NCBI GenBank assembly: GCA_013911715.1
Contig: JACEST010000002.1
Span: forward strand, 1-51,938
Direction: 5' to 3'
DNA from: Sphingopyxis sp.
Lineage (GTDB): Bacteria; Pseudomonadota; Alphaproteobacteria; Sphingomonadales; Sphingomonadaceae
Length of the DNA stretch: 51,938 bases
The position numbers and the translations under genes were made by a program. The stretch's first letter is position 1; each line of letters starts with the position of its first letter. The notes beneath the pieces are model-generated. The model had not been told where the DNA came from and ran no database searches. It was given only the letters and a program-made list of their open reading frames with translations. Positions 37,596 through 47,354 of this stretch are shown piece after piece.

Positions 37596-38159
37596 TTATG
37601 CGCGTCCACCCTCGGCGCTGAGCATCCGGGCATCGACGCCGACGCTGGTAAAGGCGGCGGCCCAGCGTTGATCGCCCGGCACCTCGAACATCAGCGCGGC
37701 GGTCGCGGGGGCGGCATGCCAGGCATGGCGGGCGAATTCTTTTTCCAGCTGGCCAGCATCCCACCCCGCATAGCCCAGCGCAAAATGCCATTGCGAGGGC
37801 CCCCGGCCCGCCGCAATAGCGCGCAGGACATCAGGCGAGCTGCTCACCATCCACGCCCCGGCCACATCGACCGCATCGACCCCGGCCCAATCGCGGCTGT
37901 GGATGACAAATCCGCGCTGACGTTCGACCGGGCCACCGTCGAGCACCGCGACGCCGCCGATCGCGCCCGCGTCAATATCAAGCTGGCCCAAGACATCCCC
38001 CATAGTCAGCACGGCATGGGGTTGCCCGATGGCGATGCCAAGCGCGCCGTCTTCATCGTGGCGCACCATCGCCAGCACGGCGCGGTCAAAGCGCGGGTCG
38101 CCGACGCCGGGAAGTGCCAGCAACAATTGGCCAGTCAGCCAGGGCGGGGAATCGTCCAT
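37596..38159 (-). CDS. YqgE/AlgH family protein
   Basis: LTGQLLLALPGVGDPRFDRAVLAMVRHDEDGALGIAIGQPHAVLTMGDVLGQL...GGPVERQRGFVIHS. Confidence 0.92.
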   Translation of the reverse strand: MDDSPPWLTGQLLLALPGVGDPRFDRAVLAMVRHDEDGALGIAIGQPHAVLTMGDVLGQLDIDAGAIGGVAVLDGGPVERQRGFVIHSRDWAGVDAVDVAGAWMVSSSPDVLRAIAAGRGPSQWHFALGYAGWDAGQLEKEFARHAWHAAPATAALMFEVPGDQRWAAAFTSVGVDARMLSAEGGRA

Positions 38160-38321
38160 CGCGGGCATCTTGGCGCAGCGCGCCGAGTTGGTCCACCCTG
38201 CCGTCGCGCAAACACGCGCAGCCCCTGCACGCGCGCCCTTGACTCGCGCCCCTTGACACGGCGCGCGTGGCAACCGATTTCCCGCGCGCAGCCCTTGCCC
38301 CCCCTCCAACGGAGAGCTCCC

Positions 38322-38804
38322 ATGTCCATTGCCCCCGGCGACAAATTGCCCAGCACCAGCTTCATCAAAGTCGGCACCGACGGTTCGCAGCCCGTCAGCA
38401 GCGATGATTATTTTGCCGGCCGCCGCATCGCACTCTTTTCCGTGCCCGGCGCTTTCACGCCGACCTGTTCGGCCAAGCATCTGCCGGGCTTTGTCGAAAA
38501 GGCCGCCGAACTCAAAGCCAAGGGCATCGATGAAATTGCCTGTACCGCCGTCAACGACCCCTTTGTTATGGGCGCATGGAGCAAGGCATCGGGCGCGACC
38601 GACGCCGTCACCATGCTCGCCGATGGCAATGGTGCTTTTCCCAAGGCCGTGGGCCTTGAAATGGACGGCAGCAAATTCGGCATGGGCTCGCGCGGCCAGC
38701 GCTTTGCGATGGTCGTCAACGACGGCGTGGTCGAACAATTGTTCGTCGAAGCCCCTGGCGAGTTTCGCGTATCGAGCGCAGACCATATGCTCGAGAATAT
38801 TTGA
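38322..38804 (+). CDS. Peroxiredoxin (Prx5 type)
   Basis: ALFSVPGAFTPTCSAKHLPGFVEKAAELKAKGIDEIACTAVNDPFVMGAW. Confidence 0.95.
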   Translation: MSIAPGDKLPSTSFIKVGTDGSQPVSSDDYFAGRRIALFSVPGAFTPTCSAKHLPGFVEKAAELKAKGIDEIACTAVNDPFVMGAWSKASGATDAVTMLADGNGAFPKAVGLEMDGSKFGMGSRGQRFAMVVNDGVVEQLFVEAPGEFRVSSADHMLENI

Positions 38805-38815
38805 TTCTCCTTTTC

Positions 38816-38898
38816 CCGTTCGCTTCGAGCGAAGTCGAGAGGCCCCGCGTCCTTGCGCATGGCCGAAGCATGTCTCGACTTCGCTCGACACGAACGGG
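38816..38898. repeat. Palindromic repeat (TCGAGCGAAGTCGAGA family), copy 3
   Basis: cccgttcgcttcgagcgaagtcgagag ... gtctcgacttcgctcgacacgaacggg. Confidence 0.75.
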
Positions 38899-38955
38899 AA
38901 TTGACGAAGTCCTAACCCCTTTCCCTCGCCCGCGCTTTGCGGCACAAGCCGCGCC

Positions 38956-40431
38956 ATGAACAAACAAACTCCAATCACCCCCGGCGAGGACGAAATCGCC
39001 GCCACCATCGCGCGCATCCAGGGCGAATTGCGCGCGCATTTTCGTACGTCGGTCGATGCGCTGAAGTCGGCGATTGCCGATTATGTCGCCGACGGCAAAT
39101 TGCCGGCAGCGGACAGCGCGTTCGACTATCCGGCGCTGCGCATCATCGCGGGCGGCAAATTGCGCGAAGGCGTCAAGGACCATAATATGTCGTTCGGGCG
39201 GATCGACCGCGCCGGCGAATTTGTCACCACCATCACGCGGCCCGACCTGTTCGCCGACTATCTGTCCGAACAGCTTTCGTTGATCCTGCGCCATTATGAT
39301 GTGCGCATCGAGGTGACCGGCTCGGGCCAGCAAATCCCCTTCCCCTATGTGCTCGACCCGTCGGGCTCGACCGATATGGGCGGCGTTGCCCCGCTCGAGC
39401 TCGCGCGCCATTTCCCGACCACCGAACTCGCCGATATCGGTGATGAGCTGGCCGATGGCCTGTTCGGGTTCGATTCGGCCGCCGAGCAGCCGCTCGCGTT
39501 GTTCGATGCGCTGCGCACCGATTTCTCCCTCGCGCGGCTGCGCCATTATACCGGGACCGCGCCCGAGCATTTCCAGCGCTATATATTGTTCACCAACTAT
39601 CACCGCTATGTCGACGAATTTGTCCGCTGGGCGGGCGATCAGGTCGGGCAGGGTCGCTATACCGCGCTGGCCGGGGCAGCGGGGCTCTATGTCAACACGC
39701 CGGGCGTCGATGCAAGCCAACAGGTTGCCGACAGCGCGTGGCGGCGGCACCAGATGCCCGCCTATCACCTGATTGCGCCCGACGGCGATGGCATTACCCT
39801 CGTCAACATCGGCGTCGGCCCGTCGAACGCCAAGACGATCTGCGATCACCTCGCGGTGCTTCGGCCCGAGGCGTGGTTGATGATCGGCCACTGCGGCGGC
39901 CTGCGCGCCAGCCAGCGCATCGGCGATTATGTGCTCGCCCACGCCTATCTGCGCGACGACCATATTCTCGACGAAGTGCTGCCCCCCGAAATCCCGATCC
40001 CGCCGATTGCCGAGGTGCAACAGGCGCTCGCCAGCGCAGCGGGGCAGGTGTCAGGGGAAACCGGCGCTGACCTCAAGCGCCGAATGCGCACTGGCACCGT
40101 CGTCACCACCGATGACCGCAACTGGGAACTCCGCTTCACTACTTCGGCGCTGCGCTTTTCGCAGTCGCGCGCGATCGGCATTGACATGGAAAGCGCAACC
40201 ATCGCGGCGCAGGGATACCGGTTCCGCGTGCCTTATGGAACGCTGCTGTGCGTCAGCGACAAGCCGCTCCACGGCGAACTCAAGCTGCCAGGGCAAGCCA
40301 ACCGCTTCTATGAAGAGGCCATCGCCGCCCATTTGCAAATCGGCATCCGCGCCTGCGAAATGCTGCGCGACGAAGGCGCGAAACTGCACAGCCGGAAATT
40401 GCGCGCGTTCAACGAGCCGCCGTTCCGGTAA
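38956..40431 (+). CDS. amn: AMP nucleosidase
   Basis: GGKLREGVKDHNMSFGRIDRAGEFVTTITRPDLFADYLSEQL...VNIGVGPSNAKTICDHLAVLRPEAWLMIGHCGGLRASQ. Confidence 0.93.
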   Translation: MNKQTPITPGEDEIAATIARIQGELRAHFRTSVDALKSAIADYVADGKLPAADSAFDYPALRIIAGGKLREGVKDHNMSFGRIDRAGEFVTTITRPDLFADYLSEQLSLILRHYDVRIEVTGSGQQIPFPYVLDPSGSTDMGGVAPLELARHFPTTELADIGDELADGLFGFDSAAEQPLALFDALRTDFSLARLRHYTGTAPEHFQRYILFTNYHRYVDEFVRWAGDQVGQGRYTALAGAAGLYVNTPGVDASQQVADSAWRRHQMPAYHLIAPDGDGITLVNIGVGPSNAKTICDHLAVLRPEAWLMIGHCGGLRASQRIGDYVLAHAYLRDDHILDEVLPPEIPIPPIAEVQQALASAAGQVSGETGADLKRRMRTGTVVTTDDRNWELRFTTSALRFSQSRAIGIDMESATIAAQGYRFRVPYGTLLCVSDKPLHGELKLPGQANRFYEEAIAAHLQIGIRACEMLRDEGAKLHSRKLRAFNEPPFR

Positions 40432-40434
40432 ACT

Positions 40435-41316
40435 ATGTCAGGCGCTATCCCCGTCCAGTCTGTCGCCATGCCAGCTACGCCGACAGGCTGGATAGACCTG
40501 TGCTATTCAGTCACGGCTGATGGGAAGCTGTGCGTTCTGCGCGGCAAAGAAGAAACATCGACATGGGGCGACCCGAGAGGGCCCTGCGAAGTGAGTCTGT
40601 TCGACGGCACCTTCACAGCAAATTGGGGCGATATTCCGCCACATCCGTTCGCGAAAGTTGATTTTTTGCCAGATGGTAGGCTGGCGGTTGTCCAATTGCG
40701 CGGGCGGAACAATCTCTACATCTATGGCCCGGATGACTCGCTGTTGCTGCAAGCAGACGTCGGTGACGGCGTAGAAGCCATGTGCTGTACCGCTCACGGG
40801 GCCATCTGGATTAGCTATTTCGACGAAGGAATCTTCGGTACCAATCAGCTGGCTGACGGGAGTTGGCCACCCGCCTCAACGGGTCTTGCATGCTTTAATG
40901 AATCTGGCGTGTGCGTTTGGCGAGCCGACAATGCAGGTCTGGAAATAGACGATTGTTATGCCATGACTTCGAATGCTTCAGACGTGTGGATCTGCGCTTA
41001 CTCCGACTTCAACATCGTGCACATTTCAAACGAACAAGCTACGGTTTGGACCAATGACATCGTTGGCGCCCATGCGATTGCGGCGAGCGGCGACTATATA
41101 TTGCTGGCTGGGGGCTATGCCTCAAAAGGCGACCAAGACAAAGTCTGGTTGCTCAGATTGGTCGGAAATCGAGCTGAACTATTGAATGAAGCTAGTCTTA
41201 CCGGACTTGGCACGAGCCGCGCTTTCGGTCGCGACGGCGTGTTGCATTTTATCACAAATAATCAATGGCACAGAGTAAACGTTTCTGAATGGGCCGCTCA
41301 AAGCGCTGCAGACTGA
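40435..41316 (+). CDS. Hypothetical protein, possible beta-propeller-like repeats; lower GC than neighbours
   Basis: Intact 293-aa ORF with recurrent short beta-like segments (GRLAVVQLRGRNNLYIYGPDDSLL, GAIWISYFDEGIFG, DVWICAYSDFNIVHIS). Composition visibly less GC-rich. Confidence 0.6.
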   Translation: MSGAIPVQSVAMPATPTGWIDLCYSVTADGKLCVLRGKEETSTWGDPRGPCEVSLFDGTFTANWGDIPPHPFAKVDFLPDGRLAVVQLRGRNNLYIYGPDDSLLLQADVGDGVEAMCCTAHGAIWISYFDEGIFGTNQLADGSWPPASTGLACFNESGVCVWRADNAGLEIDDCYAMTSNASDVWICAYSDFNIVHISNEQATVWTNDIVGAHAIAASGDYILLAGGYASKGDQDKVWLLRLVGNRAELLNEASLTGLGTSRAFGRDGVLHFITNNQWHRVNVSEWAAQSAAD

Positions 41317-41338
41317 CCGATTCATCGCGTCCTCCAAT

Positions 41339-41415
41339 CGTCATTGCGAGCGCAGCGAAGCAATCCAGAGCTGAGCGAGACAACCCTGGATTGCTTCGCT
41401 GCGCTCGCAATGACG
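41339..41415. repeat. Palindromic repeat (TCATTGCGAGCGCAGCGAAGCAATCCAG family), paired
   Basis: cgtcattgcgagcgcagcgaagcaatccag ... ctggattgcttcgctgcgctcgcaatgacgg. Confidence 0.85.
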
Positions 41416-41425
41416 GATCAGGCTG

Positions 41426-43237
41426 TTACCACCCCTTCGCCGCGCCCTTATTCTGCTCTTTCAGCCATTCGAGCAGCGGCGCGAAATATTCGAGCATCGG
41501 TTTGCCCGACATTTCGCGGGTGCCGGTGAAGGCCTCGAGCGCATCGGGCCAGGGCTTCGACGCGCCCAGTTCGAGCATCGCATTGAGCTTCGCGCCGACG
41601 TCCTTATTGCCATAAAAGGAACAGCGGTGGAGCGGGCCTTTCCAGCCCGCTGCGTCGCACGCCGCCTTGTAGAATTGGAATTGCAGCACGCGCGCGAGGA
41701 AATAGCGGGCATAGGGGGTGTTGCCGGGGATATGATATTTGGCACCCGGATCGAAGCTGTCCGTCTGCCGCTCAACCGGCGGGGTAATCCCTTGATATTG
41801 CAGCCGCAGCGCACTCCACGCCTGATTATAGCCCGCAGGCTTGATCGTCCCCGAAAACACGCCCCAGCGCCATTTGTCGACGAGCAGGCCGAAGGGCAGA
41901 AACGCCACCTTGTCCATCGCCTGGCGCAGCAAGAGGCCGGTGTCCTTGTCCGCGCCCGGCACCTTGTCAGCGTCGAGCAGGCCGATCTGGACCAGATAAT
42001 CGGGCGTGATCGACAGCGCGAGCATGTCGCCGATGGCTTCGTGAAAACCGTCGTTGGCGCCGTTCAAATGGAGGAAGCTTTTATCATTATAGGCGCGCTG
42101 GTAATAATTATGGCCGAGTTCATGGTGCACCGTGATGAAATCATCCGTGTTGACCTTGATGCACATTTTGATGCGCAAATCATCCTTGTTATCAAGGTTC
42201 CACGCGCTGGCGTGGCAGATGACCTCGCGGTCGGCGGGCTTCAGAAACTGCGAGCGCGTCCAGAAGGTTTCGGGCAGCGGCGCGAGGCCGAGCGAGGTGA
42301 AAAAGCCTTCGCCATATTTGACCATGTCGATCGGCGTCTTGCCCTTCGCGGTCAAGAGCTCGCCAATGTCATAGCCGATGTCGCCAGCGCCCGGCGGCGC
42401 GACGAGGTCGTAAATGCCGCCCCATTCCTGTGCCCACATATTGCCGAGCAGGTCGGCGCGGATCGCACCGGTCTTGGGCTGAACCGCGTCGCCATATTTG
42501 GTGTTGAGCTTGCCGCGGACAAAGGTGTGAAGCTCGTCATAGAGCGGTTTCACGTCGAGCCACAGCTGGTCCATCGTCTGGCCAAATTGTTCGACCGGCA
42601 TGTCGTAATTGGAACGCCACAGCGCGCCGGTGTCGGCAAAGCCCAGCTCGCGCGCGCCGTCTTTGGCGATGCTGGCGAGTTTGACATAGTCCGCCTTCAT
42701 CGGCTTGCCGACATTATCGTGCCAGCTGGCCCACATTTCCTTAAGCTCTTCGGGGTTGCGGTTGGTCCCCATTTCGGCCTCGATATCCGAGCCACTGATG
42801 GGTTGGCCGCGCAGCGTGCCCTTGCCCTTGCCATAGAGCGAGCCGAGCTTGGTCGCGATGGTGGCAAGCTCCGCCGCCGCACCGTCGCGCGTTGGGGCGG
42901 GCAGGACGAGGCCGGTGCGCAGCATCAGCAATTTGCGCTTGGTTTCGGCGTCGAGCCCCGCCGCCTGATCATATTTCGCCGCCGCGAGCGCGAGGTTGAC
43001 CTGGAGCTTGGTGTCTTCCTCACCCTGCTGCGCCGCCAGCGCGTCGGTGTCGTCGGTGATGAAGGTGTTGTTGATCCAATAGACTTTGGACGCACGGTTC
43101 GATTGGGCGAGCAGCTTGGTCTCGGCGTCGGCGACAAAGGCCTTGGCATCGGCGGCAGTGGGCGCAGCATCTTGCGCGTTCGCGGGTGCGGCGGCGAGCG
43201 CCAGGCCAAGCGCCAGCGCGGAAACGAAGTTTTTCAT
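41426..43237 (-). CDS. M2 family (angiotensin-converting-enzyme-like) metallopeptidase
   Basis: Signal peptide MKNFVSALALGLALAAAPANAQ; TVHHELGHNYYQRAYNDKSFLHLNGANDGFHEAIGDMLALS has HExxH plus downstream E. Confidence 0.93.
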   Translation of the reverse strand: MKNFVSALALGLALAAAPANAQDAAPTAADAKAFVADAETKLLAQSNRASKVYWINNTFITDDTDALAAQQGEEDTKLQVNLALAAAKYDQAAGLDAETKRKLLMLRTGLVLPAPTRDGAAAELATIATKLGSLYGKGKGTLRGQPISGSDIEAEMGTNRNPEELKEMWASWHDNVGKPMKADYVKLASIAKDGARELGFADTGALWRSNYDMPVEQFGQTMDQLWLDVKPLYDELHTFVRGKLNTKYGDAVQPKTGAIRADLLGNMWAQEWGGIYDLVAPPGAGDIGYDIGELLTAKGKTPIDMVKYGEGFFTSLGLAPLPETFWTRSQFLKPADREVICHASAWNLDNKDDLRIKMCIKVNTDDFITVHHELGHNYYQRAYNDKSFLHLNGANDGFHEAIGDMLALSITPDYLVQIGLLDADKVPGADKDTGLLLRQAMDKVAFLPFGLLVDKWRWGVFSGTIKPAGYNQAWSALRLQYQGITPPVERQTDSFDPGAKYHIPGNTPYARYFLARVLQFQFYKAACDAAGWKGPLHRCSFYGNKDVGAKLNAMLELGASKPWPDALEAFTGTREMSGKPMLEYFAPLLEWLKEQNKGAAKGW

Positions 43238-43291
43238 TAATGTGGTTCCCCGGCTCGTTAATCTTGACAGCTCAAACGCTGTTCCAATTTT

Positions 43292-43388
43292 CGTCATGTT
43301 GGCTCAGCGATGGCCTCGCTGTTTCAGCATCTATGGCGCATTGTGGCAACCCCGCTCCATAGACCCTGAAACAAGTTCAGGGTGACGG
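43292..43388. repeat. Degraded palindromic repeat (AAACAAGTTCAGGGTGAC family)
   Basis: cgtcatgttggctcagcga ... tagaccctgaaacaagttcagggtgacgg. Only the right arm matches 20798-20879 closely. Confidence 0.6.
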
Positions 43389-43454
43389 CAATGAATGCCA
43401 ATCAAGCCGTCGCATCGACAGAAGGGCACGGCTATTCGACGAACAGCGAAAACT

Positions 43455-44210
43455 TCAAGCGGTCAGGAATTCGGCGATTGCCGCGCCCAGCGCTGCCTCG
43501 GTCACGCTCGACATGTGGGTGCCCGGCACCTCGACATAGCGGGCATCGTGCAAGGCGTTGGCGAGGTCGGGCGCGCTGCCATTGTCGCGGTCGTCGGCCC
43601 CGCACACCACCAGTGTTGGCATGGTTACGCGCGCGAGCAGTGCGGGATCGGTATCGGTAAAGCTGTGCAGCAAATGCGATGCCGCGATGCGGTCGACGCC
43701 CATGGTTTTCATAAACTGGATCGCCAGCCATATGTCATCGCCGCGCTTCGCCGTGTCGAACCCGGCGATGGCGCGGTGAAAGAAATCGCCGCGCCGCTGC
43801 CACCCTGCCAGCCCGCTGAGTCCCATGCCGCCGAGGATCAGGCGGCGAGGCCGGAGCCCGCCGACCACGGCGCGGATGCTGGTCCGCGCGCCGAGCGAAA
43901 ATCCGCCGAGATCAAAATGATCAAGCGCCAGATGGTCGATCAGGTCGGTGAGATCATCGACCAGCACATCGGGCGGATAATGGACCGCATCATGCGGCGC
44001 ACCGCTGTCGCCATGGGCGCGCAGATCGGGCATGATAACGCGGTAGCCCGCCGCCTCAATACGCGCGGCATGGCCGAATTTAATCCAGTTGACGGTGGCG
44101 CTCGAAAACAGGCCGTGGAGCAGGATGACGGGCGGCCCATCGCCCAGTTCGCGCCAGACGAGCGATATGCCGTCGCGCGCGGCGAAGCGGTGGCGGGTGG
44201 GGTCGGTCAC
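43455..44210 (-). CDS. Alpha/beta hydrolase
   Basis: GDGPPVILLHGLFSSATVNWIKFGHAARIEAAGYRVIMPDLRAHGDSG...HFDLGGFSLGARTSIRAVV. Confidence 0.92.
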   Translation of the reverse strand: MTDPTRHRFAARDGISLVWRELGDGPPVILLHGLFSSATVNWIKFGHAARIEAAGYRVIMPDLRAHGDSGAPHDAVHYPPDVLVDDLTDLIDHLALDHFDLGGFSLGARTSIRAVVGGLRPRRLILGGMGLSGLAGWQRRGDFFHRAIAGFDTAKRGDDIWLAIQFMKTMGVDRIAASHLLHSFTDTDPALLARVTMPTLVVCGADDRDNGSAPDLANALHDARYVEVPGTHMSSVTEAALGAAIAEFLTA

Positions 44211-44608
44211 AATGTTTCAACCGCAACGGTGAGGCCCGATGCCCTGACCTTGCCGATCAGCCGTTCGTCTGCCGACACCAACGCGATGCCGCGTTGCCGC
44301 GCGAGTGCCAGATATACACAATCATACACGGGATGCCCCAAGCTGATGGCAAGATCGAGCGCGTTGTGCATCAAATCTGGCGAGGCAACCCGTTCGCCAA
44401 TCATCCTGTCCAAAATCGGCATCACGGACAGCGCGGATTGCCCGTCGATGTCGCCCTGCATTGTCTTGCGCCAAAGACCATTGGCGACCTCTGACCAGAG
44501 CAAGTCAGGCGCGATCAGGTCGTTGGAGCGAGCGATCTCAAGCGCTGCTTCGGTTCCGGTTTCATCAACCAACCATTTGAATGCCACGCTGGCATCGACC
44601 ACTTTCAC
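44207..44608 (-). CDS. PIN-domain toxin (VapC/FitB family)
   Basis: MKVVDASVAFKWLVDETGTEAALEIARSNDLIAPDLLWSEVANGLWRK...GHPVYDCVYLALARQRGIALVSADERL. Confidence 0.88.
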   Translation of the reverse strand: MKVVDASVAFKWLVDETGTEAALEIARSNDLIAPDLLWSEVANGLWRKTMQGDIDGQSALSVMPILDRMIGERVASPDLMHNALDLAISLGHPVYDCVYLALARQRGIALVSADERLIGKVRASGLTVAVETL

Positions 44609-44841
44609 CGCTTGTCGCGCTCTTCATTGATCAATCGCCAGCCCTCGACCGAACCGGGACGATTGGCGGTCAGCGCCCTTGCGCGCTCCGATAACTGCAT
44701 TTTTTCCTCTGGCGATGCCGGGCCGCCGCGTTCCAACGCAGCCCGCACTTCGGCTTCCAGCGAGCGACCATTCAAGGTCGCCAGCAATTTATATCTGTGG
44801 ATAACGGCATCATCCAGATTGCGGATCAAAATCTGTCCCAT
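44605..44841 (-). CDS. FitA-like ribbon-helix-helix antitoxin
   Basis: MGQILIRNLDDAVIHRYKLLATLNGRSLEAEVRAALERG. 4-nt overlap with the PIN toxin. Confidence 0.85.
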   Translation of the reverse strand: MGQILIRNLDDAVIHRYKLLATLNGRSLEAEVRAALERGGPASPEEKMQLSERARALTANRPGSVEGWRLINEERDKR

Positions 44842-44953
44842 GCGGCAATGATAGCATAATGCTATCGTCGCCTCAACACAGCGGGCCCACATGCGCGCGG
44901 CAGGCCCCACCTGGGCGTCGCGCCGCACAGGCATCCGCTAAACAGCTCGCCCT

Positions 44954-45601
44954 TTATCGCGCCACCAGCCCCTTTTGCTCCATCCGCCATCGGGCCATTT
45001 CGATGCGGTCTTGCCCGAAAAAGGGCTCGTCATCGAACAGAAGCGTTGGCACGCCCCAATGACCGGCGGCTTCGAGCGCGGCCTGATTGGCGTGGATTTC
45101 GGCGTCGAGCGTTTCGGCATCGGACGCGGCTTCGGCTTCCAGCTCAGCAAAGTCGAGGTCCGCGCGGTTTGCGGCACCGGCAAGGTGATCGCCTTCATGC
45201 CAGTCCTCCTGACCACCCCAAATGAGCATGCCGACCTCGTGACAAAAGGCGAGGCTTTTGCCCCGCCGCGCCGCCGCTTGCCCCAGCCGGGTGAGGCGGA
45301 AGATATGCGGCTGCTCCGCCGATATTTCGCGCGTCATCACATTCTGGACGATCGGGTCGGGGCGCGGCAGGCCGAATGGGATGGCATGAAACTGCGCCAC
45401 GCGCACCATGTCGCGAAAGGTGTAGCCCAGCCAGTTGGGGTGGTTTTTTTCAAAGAAATCGGGCTGGCGGATCGCGAGCGGATAGACCGGACGAACGATG
45501 ATATCGACGTCATGGCTTTCGGCGAGCGCGCGATACCGCCCGATAGCAAGATAGCTGTAGGGCGAGCGAAAGGACCAGAAGAGGTCGGCGGTGAGGGTCA
45601 T
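44954..45601 (-). CDS. 2-hydroxychromene-2-carboxylate isomerase/DsbA-like thioredoxin-domain protein
   Basis: TADLFWSFRSPYSYLAIGRYRALAESHDVDIIVRPVYPLA...HWGVPTLLFDDEPFFGQDRIEMARW. Confidence 0.85.
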   Translation of the reverse strand: MTLTADLFWSFRSPYSYLAIGRYRALAESHDVDIIVRPVYPLAIRQPDFFEKNHPNWLGYTFRDMVRVAQFHAIPFGLPRPDPIVQNVMTREISAEQPHIFRLTRLGQAAARRGKSLAFCHEVGMLIWGGQEDWHEGDHLAGAANRADLDFAELEAEAASDAETLDAEIHANQAALEAAGHWGVPTLLFDDEPFFGQDRIEMARWRMEQKGLVAR

Positions 45602-45683
45602 GCCACACTTGTGTCAGCCCGGTCTGGCTAACGCAACTGGCGTTATCCACGCCTTTGCATCAAAACCCTCGATCCGCTCAATC

Positions 45684-46709
45684 TCACCCCTTTTTCAAAT
45701 GCCGCCGCCCGAGCAACTCCGCGATCTGGACCGCGTTCAGCGCTGCGCCCTTGCGCAAGTTATCGGACACGCACCAAAAGGCGAGGCCGTTGTCGACGGT
45801 CGAGTCATCGCGTACGCGGCTGACGAAGGTAGCATAATCGCCGACGCATTCGACCGGGGTGATATAGCCGCCGTCTTCGCGCTTATCGACGAGCATCACG
45901 CCGGGGGCCTCGCGCAGGATGCGCTGGGCGTCTTCGGCGCTGAGTTCATTTTCAAATTCGACATGCACCGCCTCCGAATGGCCAACGAACACCGGCACGC
46001 GGACGCAGGTGGCAACGACCTTCACCTTGGGGTCGAGGATCTTCTTGGTTTCGACCACCATCTTCCATTCTTCCTTGGTCGAACCATCGTCGAGGAATTT
46101 GTCGATGTGCGGGATGACGTTGAAGGCGATCTGCTTCGTGAATTTCTGCACATCCTTTTCATCGCCGACGAAAATCTGGCGCGTCTGGTTCCACAGCTCG
46201 TCCATCCCTGCCTTGCCCGCGCCGCTGACCGATTGATAGGTCGCGACAACGACGCGCTTGATCGTGGCAACATCGTGGAGCGGCTTCAATGCGACGACCA
46301 TCTGTGCGGTCGAGCAATTGGGGTTGGCGATAATATTCTTGCGCTTGTAACCGTCGATTGCGTCGGGGTTCACCTCGGGCACGATCAAGGGCACATCGGG
46401 GTCCATGCGGTACAGCGACGAGTTATCGATCACGACGCAGCCCGCCGCCGCCGCGCGCGGAGCGTGGATTGCGGTCGCTTCCGACCCGATGGCAAAGATC
46501 GCCAAGTCCCAGCCGGTGAAATCGAAATTCTCGATATTCTGGCATTTCACGGTGCGGCCACTGTCGCCAATTTCGACATCCTCGCCCTGGCTGCGCGACG
46601 AGGCGAGCGCGGCGAGTTCGGCAATCGGGAATTCGCGCTCTGTGAGAATCGCGAGTATTTCGCGCCCGACATTGCCCGTGGCTCCGGCGACGGCGATACG
46701 ATAACCCAT
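45684..46709 (-). CDS. asd: Aspartate-semialdehyde dehydrogenase
   Basis: YRIAVAGATGNVGREILAILTEREFPIAELAALASSRSQG...IIANPNCSTAQMVVALKPLHD. Confidence 0.96.
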   Translation of the reverse strand: MGYRIAVAGATGNVGREILAILTEREFPIAELAALASSRSQGEDVEIGDSGRTVKCQNIENFDFTGWDLAIFAIGSEATAIHAPRAAAAGCVVIDNSSLYRMDPDVPLIVPEVNPDAIDGYKRKNIIANPNCSTAQMVVALKPLHDVATIKRVVVATYQSVSGAGKAGMDELWNQTRQIFVGDEKDVQKFTKQIAFNVIPHIDKFLDDGSTKEEWKMVVETKKILDPKVKVVATCVRVPVFVGHSEAVHVEFENELSAEDAQRILREAPGVMLVDKREDGGYITPVECVGDYATFVSRVRDDSTVDNGLAFWCVSDNLRKGAALNAVQIAELLGRRHLKKG

Positions 46710-46732
46710 GGTAACAGCCTTCTTTCAATAAA

Positions 46733-46865
46733 CCCGTTCGCCCTGAGGAGGGGCTGAGCCTGTCGAAGCCCCATCTCGAAGGGCTTTGCGCGCTGGCCGG
46801 CCCTTCGAGACACCATTTTGCCCTTCGACAAGCTCAGGGACAAAATGGCTCCTCAGGGGGAACGG
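46733..46865. repeat. Compound palindromic repeat (CTGAGCCTGTCGAAG / CTTCGACAAGCTCAG family)
   Basis: cccgttcgccctgaggaggggctgagcctgtcgaag ... cccttcgacaagctcagggacaaaatggctcctcagggggaacgg. Confidence 0.75.
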
Positions 46866-46891
46866 AGGTGGAAATCGATCTGACATAAACG

Positions 46892-46930
46892 AAAACGGCC
46901 GGGGCCGCATTAGAGCGGAACCGGCCGTTT
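46892..46930 (-). terminator. Intrinsic terminator after rplS
   Basis: Minus strand ACGGCCGG...CCGGCCGT stem followed by TTTTCGTTT. Confidence 0.65.
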
Positions 46931-46976
46931 GTGGAAGCTGCAAAAGCTGGGGTGTGAGAGCGTTTGCCCTTTCCCC

Positions 46977-47348
46977 TCAGCTGGCGTCCGACCGGTTGTC
47001 GCGGCGCTCGGCAATACGCGCCGATTTGCCAGTGCGTCCGCGCAGATAATAGAGTTTCGCACGGCGCACCGCGCCCTTGCGAACAACAGTGATGCTGTCG
47101 ATGTTGGGCGAATAGAGCGGGAAGACGCGCTCGACGCCTTCACCGAACGACATTTTGCGCACGGTGAAGTTTGATCCCATGCCCTTGTTCGAGCGCGCGA
47201 TGCACACGCCTTCGAAATTCTGGACGCGGGTGCGTTCGCCTTCGACCACTTTCACGCCAACCTTCAGCGTGTCGCCGGGACGGAATTCGGGCAGCGCCTT
47301 GGCGGCCTTGGCAATTTCTTCGGCTTCAATCGTCTGGATGAGGTTCAT
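46977..47348 (-). CDS. rplS: 50S ribosomal protein L19
   Basis: [56 protein letters not shown]. Confidence 0.97.
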   Translation of the reverse strand: MNLIQTIEAEEIAKAAKALPEFRPGDTLKVGVKVVEGERTRVQNFEGVCIARSNKGMGSNFTVRKMSFGEGVERVFPLYSPNIDSITVVRKGAVRRAKLYYLRGRTGKSARIAERRDNRSDAS

Positions 47349-47354
47349 GACCCT

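Noticed and set aside
44207-44841. PIN toxin / FitA-like antitoxin pair as a novel system
   Set aside because: It is a standard VapBC/FitAB-type module with canonical motifs and overlap.
12204-46865. Repeats considered as a CRISPR array
   Set aside because: Copies are dispersed, palindromic and in inverted pairs, not regularly spaced direct repeats with spacers. No cas genes are present.
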